Positions 24,761 to 32,522 of a stretch of DNA of 64,000 nt are shown here, piece after piece. Made by a program: the position numbers and the translations under genes. How positions within the stretch are numbered: the first letter of the stretch is position 1; each line of letters starts with the position of its first letter. Below the pieces are notes generated by a model. The model had not been told where the DNA came from and made no database searches. It saw nothing but the letters and a program-made list of their open reading frames with translations. The stretch is from an uncultured Candidatus Melainabacteria bacterium. Lineage in GTDB: Bacteria > Cyanobacteriota > Vampirovibrionia > Gastranaerophilales > Gastranaerophilaceae. The stretch is taken from positions 69,818 to 133,817 of the forward strand of contig CAKVCZ010000005.1 in assembly GCA_934726055.1 (NCBI GenBank), written 5' to 3'.

Positions 24761-25021
24761 TTATTTTCTACTATTTTTATTATATAACGTTATAAATTCA
24801 TCAATTTCATCTTGTAATTCAAGTGCCGCATTGAGATCGGTTTCACTTATTGATTTTATTTCAAGTAAGATTTGACCTATTGGAATATTTTTTACTTTCT
24901 GTAAATCAAGAGCTGTTCCGAGTTGTGATAGGTTGATTTTTCCTGCGGCCAACAAGATTTCCCCGATTTTCTGATGTTCGGTAACATCTGTCCAATCGTT
25001 CAAATTGTATAAATTTTTCAT
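24761..25021 (-). CDS. stand-alone MshEN-type domain protein, possible c-di-GMP sensor
   Basis: 86 residues consisting of one MshEN-like (GspE N-terminal) domain. Two 24-residue motifs, KIGEILLAAGKINLSQLGTA... (18-41) and PIGQILLEIKSISETDLNAA... (47-70), are separated by exactly five residues, the spacing known for c-di-GMP-binding MshEN domains. The usual first Arg of each motif is Lys and Pro here, so ligand binding is uncertain. No ATPase domain is attached. First gene of the operon with the AI-2E transporter and radical SAM genes. A diguanylate cyclase is encoded at 49 kb. Confidence 0.72.
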   Translation of the reverse strand: MKNLYNLNDWTDVTEHQKIGEILLAAGKINLSQLGTALDLQKVKNIPIGQILLEIKSISETDLNAALELQDEIDEFITLYNKNSRK

Positions 25022-25075
25022 ACTGTTATTATAACAAAGACATGAATATTTGCTATTACCTTGTTCTATATAAAT

Positions 25076-25110
25076 AAAGCACTGTCAGATATTTTCTAAA
25101 CAGTGCTTTT
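25076..25110 (-). terminator. terminator of gyrA
   Basis: AAAGCACTGT (25076-25085) pairs with ACAGTGCTTT (25100-25109). On the minus strand it follows the gyrA stop by 13 bases and is trailed by a T-rich tract. Confidence 0.75.
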
Positions 25111-25122
25111 ATTTTATAAAAG

Positions 25123-27672
25123 TTATATTAGTTTTGTTTGTTCAGCAGCTACATCATTTTCTGAAGTTGAAGCTCCATCTTGAGGTTTTGCTTTATCAAT
25201 TATAGAATCTTCTTCTTCTGGAGAAATAATTTTGTTTACTTGAACAACAGTATCATTATCAACCAGATTTTGGGCTCTTACACCTGTTGCCGGACGACCT
25301 TGTTGAGAAATATCGCTGGCTTTGATTCTTGAAACAATACCATTCGCTGTAACTAACATAATATCATCGTGTTCTGAAACAATTGTTAGAGCAACTAATC
25401 TGGACTCATTCGTTTTAAACTTAGTCGCAATTAAACCGATACCACCTCTGTTTTGACCTCTAAATTCTGATAATTTTGTACGTTTACCAAAACCGTCAGA
25501 TGTTACAACAAGTAAGTCGGCATCGTAATTTTGAGGAACGATATCGCATCCGATAATTTCATCACCGGTTCTCAATTTCATTGATGTAACTCCTCTTGCA
25601 CTTCTGCCTAAAGGTCTTAAATCTTCAATTGAAAATCTTATTGCCATACCGCATTTTGTACCGATGATAATTTCATCTTTTGCATTTGCAAGTTTAACCC
25701 AGTTTAATTCATCGTTTTCTTCTAAACTGATTGCAATAATGCCGTTACGACGAATATTGGCAAAATTATCAAGTTCAATTCTCTTTATATAACCTGATTT
25801 TGTTAACATAATTAGGTTAGCATCGTGAGAGAAGTTACTTACAGGTACAACCGCCGTAATTCTTTCATCTTGAGCAATCGGAAGCACGTTTACAATAGGT
25901 AAACCTTTTGCTTGACGTTGACCTTCAGGGAAGTCATAAACGTTTAAGCTATAAACAGTACCTTTAGAGGAGAAGAACAACACTTTGTCATGCATCATTG
26001 CAGTAAAGAAATGTTGAATATCATCATCATCTTTTGTTTTCATTCCTGATTTTCCGCGTGTTGCACGATTCTGTCTTTCAAATGTATCAAGAGAAATACG
26101 TTTTATGTATCCTTGATGAGTTATAAATACTGCCATCGGAGTATTTGGCGTTAAATCTTCAATACTCATTTCGCCTTGTTCAGCTATAATTTGAGTTTTT
26201 CTATCATCGCCGTATTTTTCTTTATCTTCAAGCAGTTCAGTTTTAATAATTGCTAAAACTTTATTTCTATCTGCCAAAATTGCTTCATATTCTGCAATTT
26301 TCTTAATTAATTCGTCATATTCTGCTTTGATTTTGTCTTGTTCTAAGCCTGTTAAACGTCTTAATTGCATTTCAAGAATAGCGTTTGCCTGATCAATATC
26401 TAAACCGAATTTGCTCATCAAACCTGTACGAGCATCTTCAGTTGTTTTTGAAGACTTAATCAATTCTATAACTTCATCTAATGATTTTAGAGCAATAATT
26501 AAGCCTGCTAAAATATGAGCTCTTACTTTAGCTTTTTTCAAGTAGTAAATAGTTCTTCTTGTAACAACTTCTACCCTATGGGCAACGAATTCAGTTAAAA
26601 CTTGGTGTAAGTTTAATAATCTTGGTTGATTATCACAAAGTGCAAGCATATTAACACCGAAAGTTGTTGCTAATTGAGTATATTTAAACAAGTTGTTTTT
26701 AACTACTTCCGGTTTTGCATCACGTTTTAGTTCAATAACGATACGCATACCTTCTCTGTCAGATTCATCTCTGATATCAGAAATACCAACAACACGTTGA
26801 TCTTTAACTAATTCTGCAATTTTTAAAATTAAGTCAGATTTATTAACTTGATAAGGTATTTCAGTTATAACAATTGCAGTTCTTGCTTGACGCCCACCGC
26901 CACCTGCGATTTCTTCAAATGTTGAAACGGCTTGCATTTTAATAGAACCACGACCTGTTTCATAGGCTTGTTTAATTTCATTTAAACCAACAATAGTTGC
27001 TGCTGTTGGAAAATCCGGGCCTTTAATATGTTGCATTAACTCTGAAATTGTAATTTCAGGGTTGTCAATTAATGCAATTAACCCATCAACAATTTCATTT
27101 AAATTATGTGGAGGTATATTTGTTGCCATACCAACAGCAATACCTGAAGTACCGTTTAATAATAACATAGGTAATCTGCAAGGTAAAACAAGTGGTTCTT
27201 GTAATGAACCGTCAAAGTTTGGACCAAAGTCAACTGTTTCACAATCAATATCTGCAAGCATAGATTGTGTAATTTTATGCATTCTTGCTTCCGTATAACG
27301 CATTGCGGCTGCACCATCACCGTCAACAGAACCAAAGTTACCATGACCATCAACTGTAAGGTATCGTGTAGAAAAATCTTGTGCCATACGAACTAAGGCA
27401 TCATACACAGAAGAATCACCGTGTGGGTGATATTTACCAAGAACTTCACCAACGATTCTTGCACATTTTCTAAACGGCTTATCCGGTGTCATTCCCAATT
27501 CGTTCATTGCAAACAAAATTCTTCTGTGAACGGGTTTTAATCCATCACGAACATCCGGTAGAGCACGTCCTACGATTACACTCATTGCATAATCAATATA
27601 TGATCGTTTCATTTCTTCTCTAATATTTACAGGAACTATATTTCCTTCTGAAAACATGTTTTGTTGAGTCAC
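25123..27672 (-). CDS. gyrA: DNA gyrase subunit A
   Basis: Type II topoisomerase subunit that breaks and rejoins DNA during negative supercoiling. 849 residues. Catalytic Tyr126 in AAAMRYTEARM; the QRDR reads YHPHGDSSVYDALVRMAQ, with Ser87 and Asp91 at the positions of E. coli Ser83 and Asp87, i.e. the quinolone-sensitive residues. The C-terminal beta-pinwheel (about 500-820) shows repeated blades and a GyrA-box-like QRQAKGLP; a short acidic tail ends the protein. GTG start with AAGGAGA upstream. gyrB is not in the window. Confidence 0.97.
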   Translation of the reverse strand: MTQQNMFSEGNIVPVNIREEMKRSYIDYAMSVIVGRALPDVRDGLKPVHRRILFAMNELGMTPDKPFRKCARIVGEVLGKYHPHGDSSVYDALVRMAQDFSTRYLTVDGHGNFGSVDGDGAAAMRYTEARMHKITQSMLADIDCETVDFGPNFDGSLQEPLVLPCRLPMLLLNGTSGIAVGMATNIPPHNLNEIVDGLIALIDNPEITISELMQHIKGPDFPTAATIVGLNEIKQAYETGRGSIKMQAVSTFEEIAGGGGRQARTAIVITEIPYQVNKSDLILKIAELVKDQRVVGISDIRDESDREGMRIVIELKRDAKPEVVKNNLFKYTQLATTFGVNMLALCDNQPRLLNLHQVLTEFVAHRVEVVTRRTIYYLKKAKVRAHILAGLIIALKSLDEVIELIKSSKTTEDARTGLMSKFGLDIDQANAILEMQLRRLTGLEQDKIKAEYDELIKKIAEYEAILADRNKVLAIIKTELLEDKEKYGDDRKTQIIAEQGEMSIEDLTPNTPMAVFITHQGYIKRISLDTFERQNRATRGKSGMKTKDDDDIQHFFTAMMHDKVLFFSSKGTVYSLNVYDFPEGQRQAKGLPIVNVLPIAQDERITAVVPVSNFSHDANLIMLTKSGYIKRIELDNFANIRRNGIIAISLEENDELNWVKLANAKDEIIIGTKCGMAIRFSIEDLRPLGRSARGVTSMKLRTGDEIIGCDIVPQNYDADLLVVTSDGFGKRTKLSEFRGQNRGGIGLIATKFKTNESRLVALTIVSEHDDIMLVTANGIVSRIKASDISQQGRPATGVRAQNLVDNDTVVQVNKIISPEEEDSIIDKAKPQDGASTSENDVAAEQTKLI

Positions 27673-27714
27673 TTATATTCTCCTTATCCCATGACTATAT
27701 TTTAACATAAACAA

Positions 27715-27744
27715 TTGTTTCATGTTCAGTTTTTGTAATATAAT
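27715..27744 (+). promoter_or_regulatory. promoter of the TPR gene, apparently leaderless
   Basis: TTGTTT (27715-27720), 18-base spacer, TATAAT (27739-27744). The ATG at 27751 is only 6 bases beyond the -10 box, so transcription and translation would start at about the same base; no Shine-Dalgarno is present. Confidence 0.6.
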
Positions 27745-27750
27745 TTAACT

Positions 27751-29517
27751 ATGGACAATATAAATTTAGATGAAATTAATGAATTAGTGGCTCAAAAAGA
27801 TTTTTCTCAAGCAAAGATTAAGCTTGAAGATTTTTTGACAGAAAATGAGAAAAATGTTGAAGCTTTAAAGCTTTTGGGATTATGCAATTTGAATTTGGAA
27901 TTGTATGATGAAGGTCGTATAAATTTTGAAACTGTTGTAAAATATGCTCAGGATGATGCTTCAAGTTGGTTTTATTTAGCAAGCTGTTATGATAATTTAG
28001 AAGATTATACTTATGCTGAAAATGCTTACTTAAAGGTTATAGAATTAAGAGAAGAATATCTTGATGCATATAAGAGCTTAAGTGTAATTTATATGAAACA
28101 GCAACAATTTACAAAAGTCATTGATTTGATGGAAAAAGCCATACCATTTGCTCAGGATGATTTTAGAGTATATTTTATTATTGGTACTGCTTATATGGCA
28201 GAAAGAAAATTTGAAGAATGTGTTGAATATTTTGAAAAGGCTTTAGAGATAAAACCTGATCAATCTCAAATTTATAACAATTTGGGGACTGCCTATGTTA
28301 CACTGCTTTGTTATGATAAAGCTTTAGAAAATTATCAAAAAGCTGCAGAATTAGATGAAACAAATTCTGTTACGTTTTTCAATATGGGTTCTATATTGCA
28401 GATGCAAGGAGAATATAAACAAGCTTGTGAGCAGTATCAAAGAGCCTATGATGTTGAACCTACTGATAATTACCTTGTAGCACTTGCTTTATGTGAATTT
28501 AAAGGTAAATTTTATGATAAATCGGTTACTCATTACAAGATGTTAGCTGAAAAATATCCTGAAAAGGTTAATTTTAAATACAATCAGGCATGTTGTTATG
28601 AAGCTCTTGGTGATATCCGCGGAGCAATTGATTTATTGGAAAAAGTTGTTGAGGTTACTCCAAAGGCTGTTATTATGTTACAAAAGCTTGCATCATTGTA
28701 CTTAAAGCTTAACAAAGTCGAAGATGCAAAAAATGCATACGAAAAAATAGTAAGACAAGGTGCGGTTACACCTGAAATTTATTATGAATATGCAATGTTG
28801 AGCATGAAAACAGGAGATTACGACGAAGCTGAAAAAATATTCAAAAAAGTTTTATCTTTAAATCCAAAATCTGCAATTACGCACAAAGATTTAGGTATAA
28901 TCTACTTAAATAAGCGTTTATTTGATTATGCAAAAGATGAATTTGAAACAGCATACAAATTAGAACCTGAAAACAAGGATATTATTTTTGAATATGCGAA
29001 TTATATGCATGCAACAAGCGATTTTCAAAATGCTGAAGAAATGTATAAAAAAGCATTGGATATGTCACCGGAGGATGCAAATTTCTTGACTTTTGCAGCA
29101 AAAAATAAAATGGCTTTAAATGATAATCCTGCTGCATATTCCATGTTATTAAAAGCTTTAGCAAAAGCTCCAACAAGTGATTTTATACTTTTCTTGCTTG
29201 GAAAAGCAGCCTATATGTGCAAGGATTATGATAATGCAAAATTATATTTGGTAAAAGCTTATGAAGTTGTTCCAAATGATGAAATAGAAAATATTTTAGC
29301 TTTATGCTATTTCAACATGGGTAATTTCCAACAAGCAAATCAGTTATTTTTAAAATTACTAACAGCAAATCCAAATAATACAATGCTATTGTTGAACAGT
29401 GCAAAATGTTATGAGCAAATAGGAGATAAAGATAAGGCTTTAGAACAATTGGAAAAGGCTGTTGAAATATTTCCAGATTTTGAAGAAGCTCATGAAATGA
29501 TAAGAAACTTATCGTAG
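27751..29517 (+). CDS. large tetratricopeptide-repeat protein
   Basis: 588 residues made almost wholly of about 16 TPR units of 34 residues (for example EALKLLGLCNLNLELYDEGR, SQIYNNLGTAYVTLLCYDKA, PDFEEAHEMIRNL at the end). No signal peptide or membrane segment, so it is likely a cytoplasmic scaffold. Binding partner unknown. It lacks a fused enzyme domain. A similar but exported TPR protein lies at 32.5 kb. Convergent with the pseudopilin gene. Confidence 0.9.
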   Translation: MDNINLDEINELVAQKDFSQAKIKLEDFLTENEKNVEALKLLGLCNLNLELYDEGRINFETVVKYAQDDASSWFYLASCYDNLEDYTYAENAYLKVIELREEYLDAYKSLSVIYMKQQQFTKVIDLMEKAIPFAQDDFRVYFIIGTAYMAERKFEECVEYFEKALEIKPDQSQIYNNLGTAYVTLLCYDKALENYQKAAELDETNSVTFFNMGSILQMQGEYKQACEQYQRAYDVEPTDNYLVALALCEFKGKFYDKSVTHYKMLAEKYPEKVNFKYNQACCYEALGDIRGAIDLLEKVVEVTPKAVIMLQKLASLYLKLNKVEDAKNAYEKIVRQGAVTPEIYYEYAMLSMKTGDYDEAEKIFKKVLSLNPKSAITHKDLGIIYLNKRLFDYAKDEFETAYKLEPENKDIIFEYANYMHATSDFQNAEEMYKKALDMSPEDANFLTFAAKNKMALNDNPAAYSMLLKALAKAPTSDFILFLLGKAAYMCKDYDNAKLYLVKAYEVVPNDEIENILALCYFNMGNFQQANQLFLKLLTANPNNTMLLLNSAKCYEQIGDKDKALEQLEKAVEIFPDFEEAHEMIRNLS

Positions 29518-29554
29518 TTTTCTATAAGCTCTGGGGTTAAGCATATTCAATAGG

Positions 29555-30916
29555 TTATTTCACAAAGAAACTTGGTTTGTTTATAAATACCTTACAATTT
29601 GTTCCGCCATTTTTTCCGATACAATCTGATATTGGTTGATAACTTGATGTTGGGCATAGATTAGAATAATCTACATAGCTACCGAATGCACTGATTGTAT
29701 ATGTAGAATATACTCCTGCTGTATTTGCGTAGCATTGAGCATAAACAAGCGGTATTGAGGCATATTTTCCGCCCCAGCTTGAAGGAGAAGAGTATTTAGT
29801 TGTTCCCGGAGCTTTATATAGAACTTTTGCCATTAACAGTTCTTGAGGAAAGCCTGATTCATAATCAGGACGTACCGCTCCATCACGATATACTCTAAAT
29901 AGAAATACATCCTCATTTAATTCGTCAGGTGCACTCATTTTATCATCCGCATTTGCCATTTTACCATTAATGTCAACATAAACGTTAAAGTAGTCTTTTG
30001 AATGAGTCCAAAAATCTTTGTAATAATATGCAGCTTTAATCTCGTCTGTTAATGTACCGGTATCATAGGCTTTTAAGTATTTGTTGAGCCTTTGTAATCT
30101 AGTTTCATTTGTTGTAAAATCAAAAGCTGACCATTGACCGTATCTTTGTGTCCAAGGTCCAAAATATCCATCATCACCTGCATAATCGCCCTCTGCTTCA
30201 TAATTGTTCACAGGATTTTTAGGCGAATATGTAAAAGTAGATGCTTCATAAGTGTCATTAAATGAATGCAACATTTTTCCAAAATAGTAAACTTGACCGT
30301 TAGGTAAATATAAAGATGGTGTATATGAACTAAAAGCAGTTGGTTGTTCATAATCACTGTTATCTTCACCTGTTCCGTAATCAGTTCCTAAGTCTTTGTC
30401 ATTAATTAGAGAACCATGCGTATTGTCATCCAGTGTTGTTGCACAATTGATGTTATGTGCAGCCAAATTGTATGCGGAAGCCAGCCTTTGACACAAGCCA
30501 TCTTGAAGATGTAAAAAAGTTGATGCATTACTTGTGGAGTAAGATGTAATACTGATATTTGGATCCGCAGGATTACCGCTACTGTTTTTGGCAGATCTTG
30601 AAACAACTTTTGGTAATTGAGAATTCATTCCCGGATATTTATTGTAATCGGAAATGCTGCATGTTGTACCTGTTCTGCTTATAGGACATGTGCCAGCATC
30701 GGTAGTAAAGTCAATATGTCCTTCAGCAACTATGTCCATTGCTGCTTTTTGGAGTTGTTCATAGGCAGAATATACTGCTATTTTTTTCATGTATTCAGCT
30801 TTTGGTTTTGACAACCCAAAACTTGCCACTGAAACAACACCGATAATGAAAAATATCATCATTATTTCAATTAAAGAAACTGCTGCAATATTTTTATTTT
30901 TTAAATTAAATACCAC
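29555..30916 (-). CDS. large pseudopilin-like protein with type IV prepilin leader
   Basis: 453 residues, much longer than a usual pilin. The N-terminus has a basic leader (MVFNLKNKNIAA) and hydrophobic helix VSLIEIMMIFFIIGVVSVAS, with Glu at the +5-type position, so it should be cleaved by prepilin peptidase. The large C-terminal part is rich in Tyr, Ser, Asn and Gly with pairs of Cys (TCPISRTGTTC, CIGKNGGTNC) and looks surface-exposed. It may be a minor or tip pilin, comparable in size to GspK/PilX-like subunits. Its start overlaps the end of the DUF3326 gene by 11 bases, so the two are co-transcribed. Confidence 0.75.
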   Translation of the reverse strand: MVFNLKNKNIAAVSLIEIMMIFFIIGVVSVASFGLSKPKAEYMKKIAVYSAYEQLQKAAMDIVAEGHIDFTTDAGTCPISRTGTTCSISDYNKYPGMNSQLPKVVSRSAKNSSGNPADPNISITSYSTSNASTFLHLQDGLCQRLASAYNLAAHNINCATTLDDNTHGSLINDKDLGTDYGTGEDNSDYEQPTAFSSYTPSLYLPNGQVYYFGKMLHSFNDTYEASTFTYSPKNPVNNYEAEGDYAGDDGYFGPWTQRYGQWSAFDFTTNETRLQRLNKYLKAYDTGTLTDEIKAAYYYKDFWTHSKDYFNVYVDINGKMANADDKMSAPDELNEDVFLFRVYRDGAVRPDYESGFPQELLMAKVLYKAPGTTKYSSPSSWGGKYASIPLVYAQCYANTAGVYSTYTISAFGSYVDYSNLCPTSSYQPISDCIGKNGGTNCKVFINKPSFFVK

Positions 30917-31898
30917 GTTTTATCAACTCCAGACATTTTTCATATGTATCTACTGTATATATACCACAAGTTTTGTTTATTGACTCATTTGTAACATTAA
31001 GAAGAGTAACATTTTCTTTAATAGCATACACTTTTATTCCACGTTTTATTGCTTCAAAAACGGGTATTGAACCTAAACAATTGTGTGGCATAACAAGATA
31101 ATCAACATTTTCTATTGATATATCAAAATCTTCTTCATTTTCTTTTTTTAATTTTGGTGCATTCATTAAACCCAGCAATATACAGGGTAAGAATGTCGGA
31201 GTTATATATTCTGCCGCAGCTTTTGGATTAACTATTTTTGAGGTTATTTCGTGATCACAAAAAGCAGGTGAGTGAACGCATGGAACATTTAATTCCTTTG
31301 TTATGTAGTGCGAAATAATTGCTTCTACTCCACCAACAGGATCAACACCTTCTCCGTTTTCATAGTCCTCGTTTAAATTATCGTCTGCAAATAAACAAAC
31401 AACTCCAATGGCATCACATCCATTTTTAACCAGTTCTTTTGCACTATTTAAAAGAGTTTGGATGTTATTAATACGCCCTGTGGAAATTCCGCTATCATCT
31501 ATGTAAAATTCAACCCCAACATCTTCTTCTGTTATAGTATAATCTAAGATTTCAACACCATAAACAGTTTGAACCGCACACATTGTGTTAATATGTATGT
31601 TTAAAACATCTTTTGGAATACTTTTATCAAAAACTATTCCAACTTTGTTATTTTTACTTTCTTTTAATTTTAAATTTCCTTTAAATAATTCATCAATTGC
31701 GTATCCTTCAACGTAAAGCATTTTTTCGTTAATTCCTGAAAAACATCCGGCATTAACAACATTTGGATTTACAATAAGTTTGCCAAATTGAGTAAATTCC
31801 CGTGCGAAATTGCTGGCATCACCTGCGTATCCGCCAATAGATGCACCAACTCCGGTTGGTACAATGAAAACTCCTAATTTTTCTTCTTTGTATGTCAT
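30906..31898 (-). CDS. DUF3326 family protein
   Basis: 330 residues. KLGVFIVPTGVGASIGGYAGDA at the start and later NPNVVNAGCFSG, VDPVGGVEAIISH and HSPAF match DUF3326, a family of unknown function conserved in cyanobacteria and plants. No signal peptide. I start it at the ATG at 31898; the longer frame to 31937 would run through the terminator hairpin of the upstream gene. TATAAT (31911-31906 on this strand) is 7 bases before this ATG, so it may be leaderless. Overlaps the pseudopilin gene downstream. Confidence 0.8.
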   Translation of the reverse strand: MTYKEEKLGVFIVPTGVGASIGGYAGDASNFAREFTQFGKLIVNPNVVNAGCFSGINEKMLYVEGYAIDELFKGNLKLKESKNNKVGIVFDKSIPKDVLNIHINTMCAVQTVYGVEILDYTITEEDVGVEFYIDDSGISTGRINNIQTLLNSAKELVKNGCDAIGVVCLFADDNLNEDYENGEGVDPVGGVEAIISHYITKELNVPCVHSPAFCDHEITSKIVNPKAAAEYITPTFLPCILLGLMNAPKLKKENEEDFDISIENVDYLVMPHNCLGSIPVFEAIKRGIKVYAIKENVTLLNVTNESINKTCGIYTVDTYEKCLELIKRGI

Positions 31899-31914
31899 AA
31901 TGCCTATTATAAAT

Positions 31915-31943
31915 AAAAAATGAGGTAAAAGCCTCATTTTTTA
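31915..31943 (-). terminator. terminator of the small coiled-coil gene
   Basis: ATGAGG-CTTTTA-CCTCAT on the minus strand with flanking A and T runs (AAAAA before, TTTTTT after), 27 bases beyond the stop of the gene at 31970. Confidence 0.8.
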
Positions 31944-31969
31944 TCAGTATTTTTATTATTGATTTTTTA

Positions 31970-32338
31970 CTATTGTGCTCCGTATGTATGTGATTTTTGA
32001 ATGTTAGATTGTAATGCTGTTTGCCAAGAATCAATATATCCTTTTAACATAGATATTTCTGTTTCACAATCGCTTTTTTGTTGTTCAAGTTCTTCTTCCC
32101 AAGCTTCAATTTCAGCTAAGTCGTCTTTGTAAGATTCTTTAAGAGCTTCTACATCATTATCATAGTTTGGATCATCCTTATTTAATTCAGCTTTAGATTG
32201 AGTATAATCATCCGATGCAGCATGACTTTTTCTTTGTTCTACAAGAAGCTTTTGCGAAATCTCAGCCAACTGAGATTCTTTGTCTGTTTTCTGCATCTTA
32301 TATGCTAAAAGCATTGTTTGAATTCCTACGTATGCCAT
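31970..32338 (-). CDS. small coiled-coil protein (122 residues)
   Basis: Unrecognised. Starts MAYVGIQTMLLAYKMQ (amphipathic helix, not a signal peptide) and continues as acidic coiled coil (DVEALKESYKDDLAEIEAWEEE) with a short non-helical tail (KSHTYGAQ). In size, start (MA-aromatic), lack of signal and helical make-up it resembles the two related proteins at 58014 and 59335, but the C-terminal motif of those is absent. Ribosome-binding site GAGGT lies 6-7 bases before the ATG; own terminator at 31915-31943, so it is a single-gene transcript. Confidence 0.75.
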   Translation of the reverse strand: MAYVGIQTMLLAYKMQKTDKESQLAEISQKLLVEQRKSHAASDDYTQSKAELNKDDPNYDNDVEALKESYKDDLAEIEAWEEELEQQKSDCETEISMLKGYIDSWQTALQSNIQKSHTYGAQ

Positions 32339-32522
32339 AATGCACCTCTAACTTTTCTTACACATTAAAACTTACACTATTATAAAAAATTTTTGAACAG
32401 GTCGATTTCAATTTTTAACTTTTTTGTTACAATACTTAATATAACATGTAAATTAACCAATTGTCTATGTAAATATCTTCATGCTTGTATTAAAATTTTA
32501 ATATAAATTAGAGGTAAGTTTT

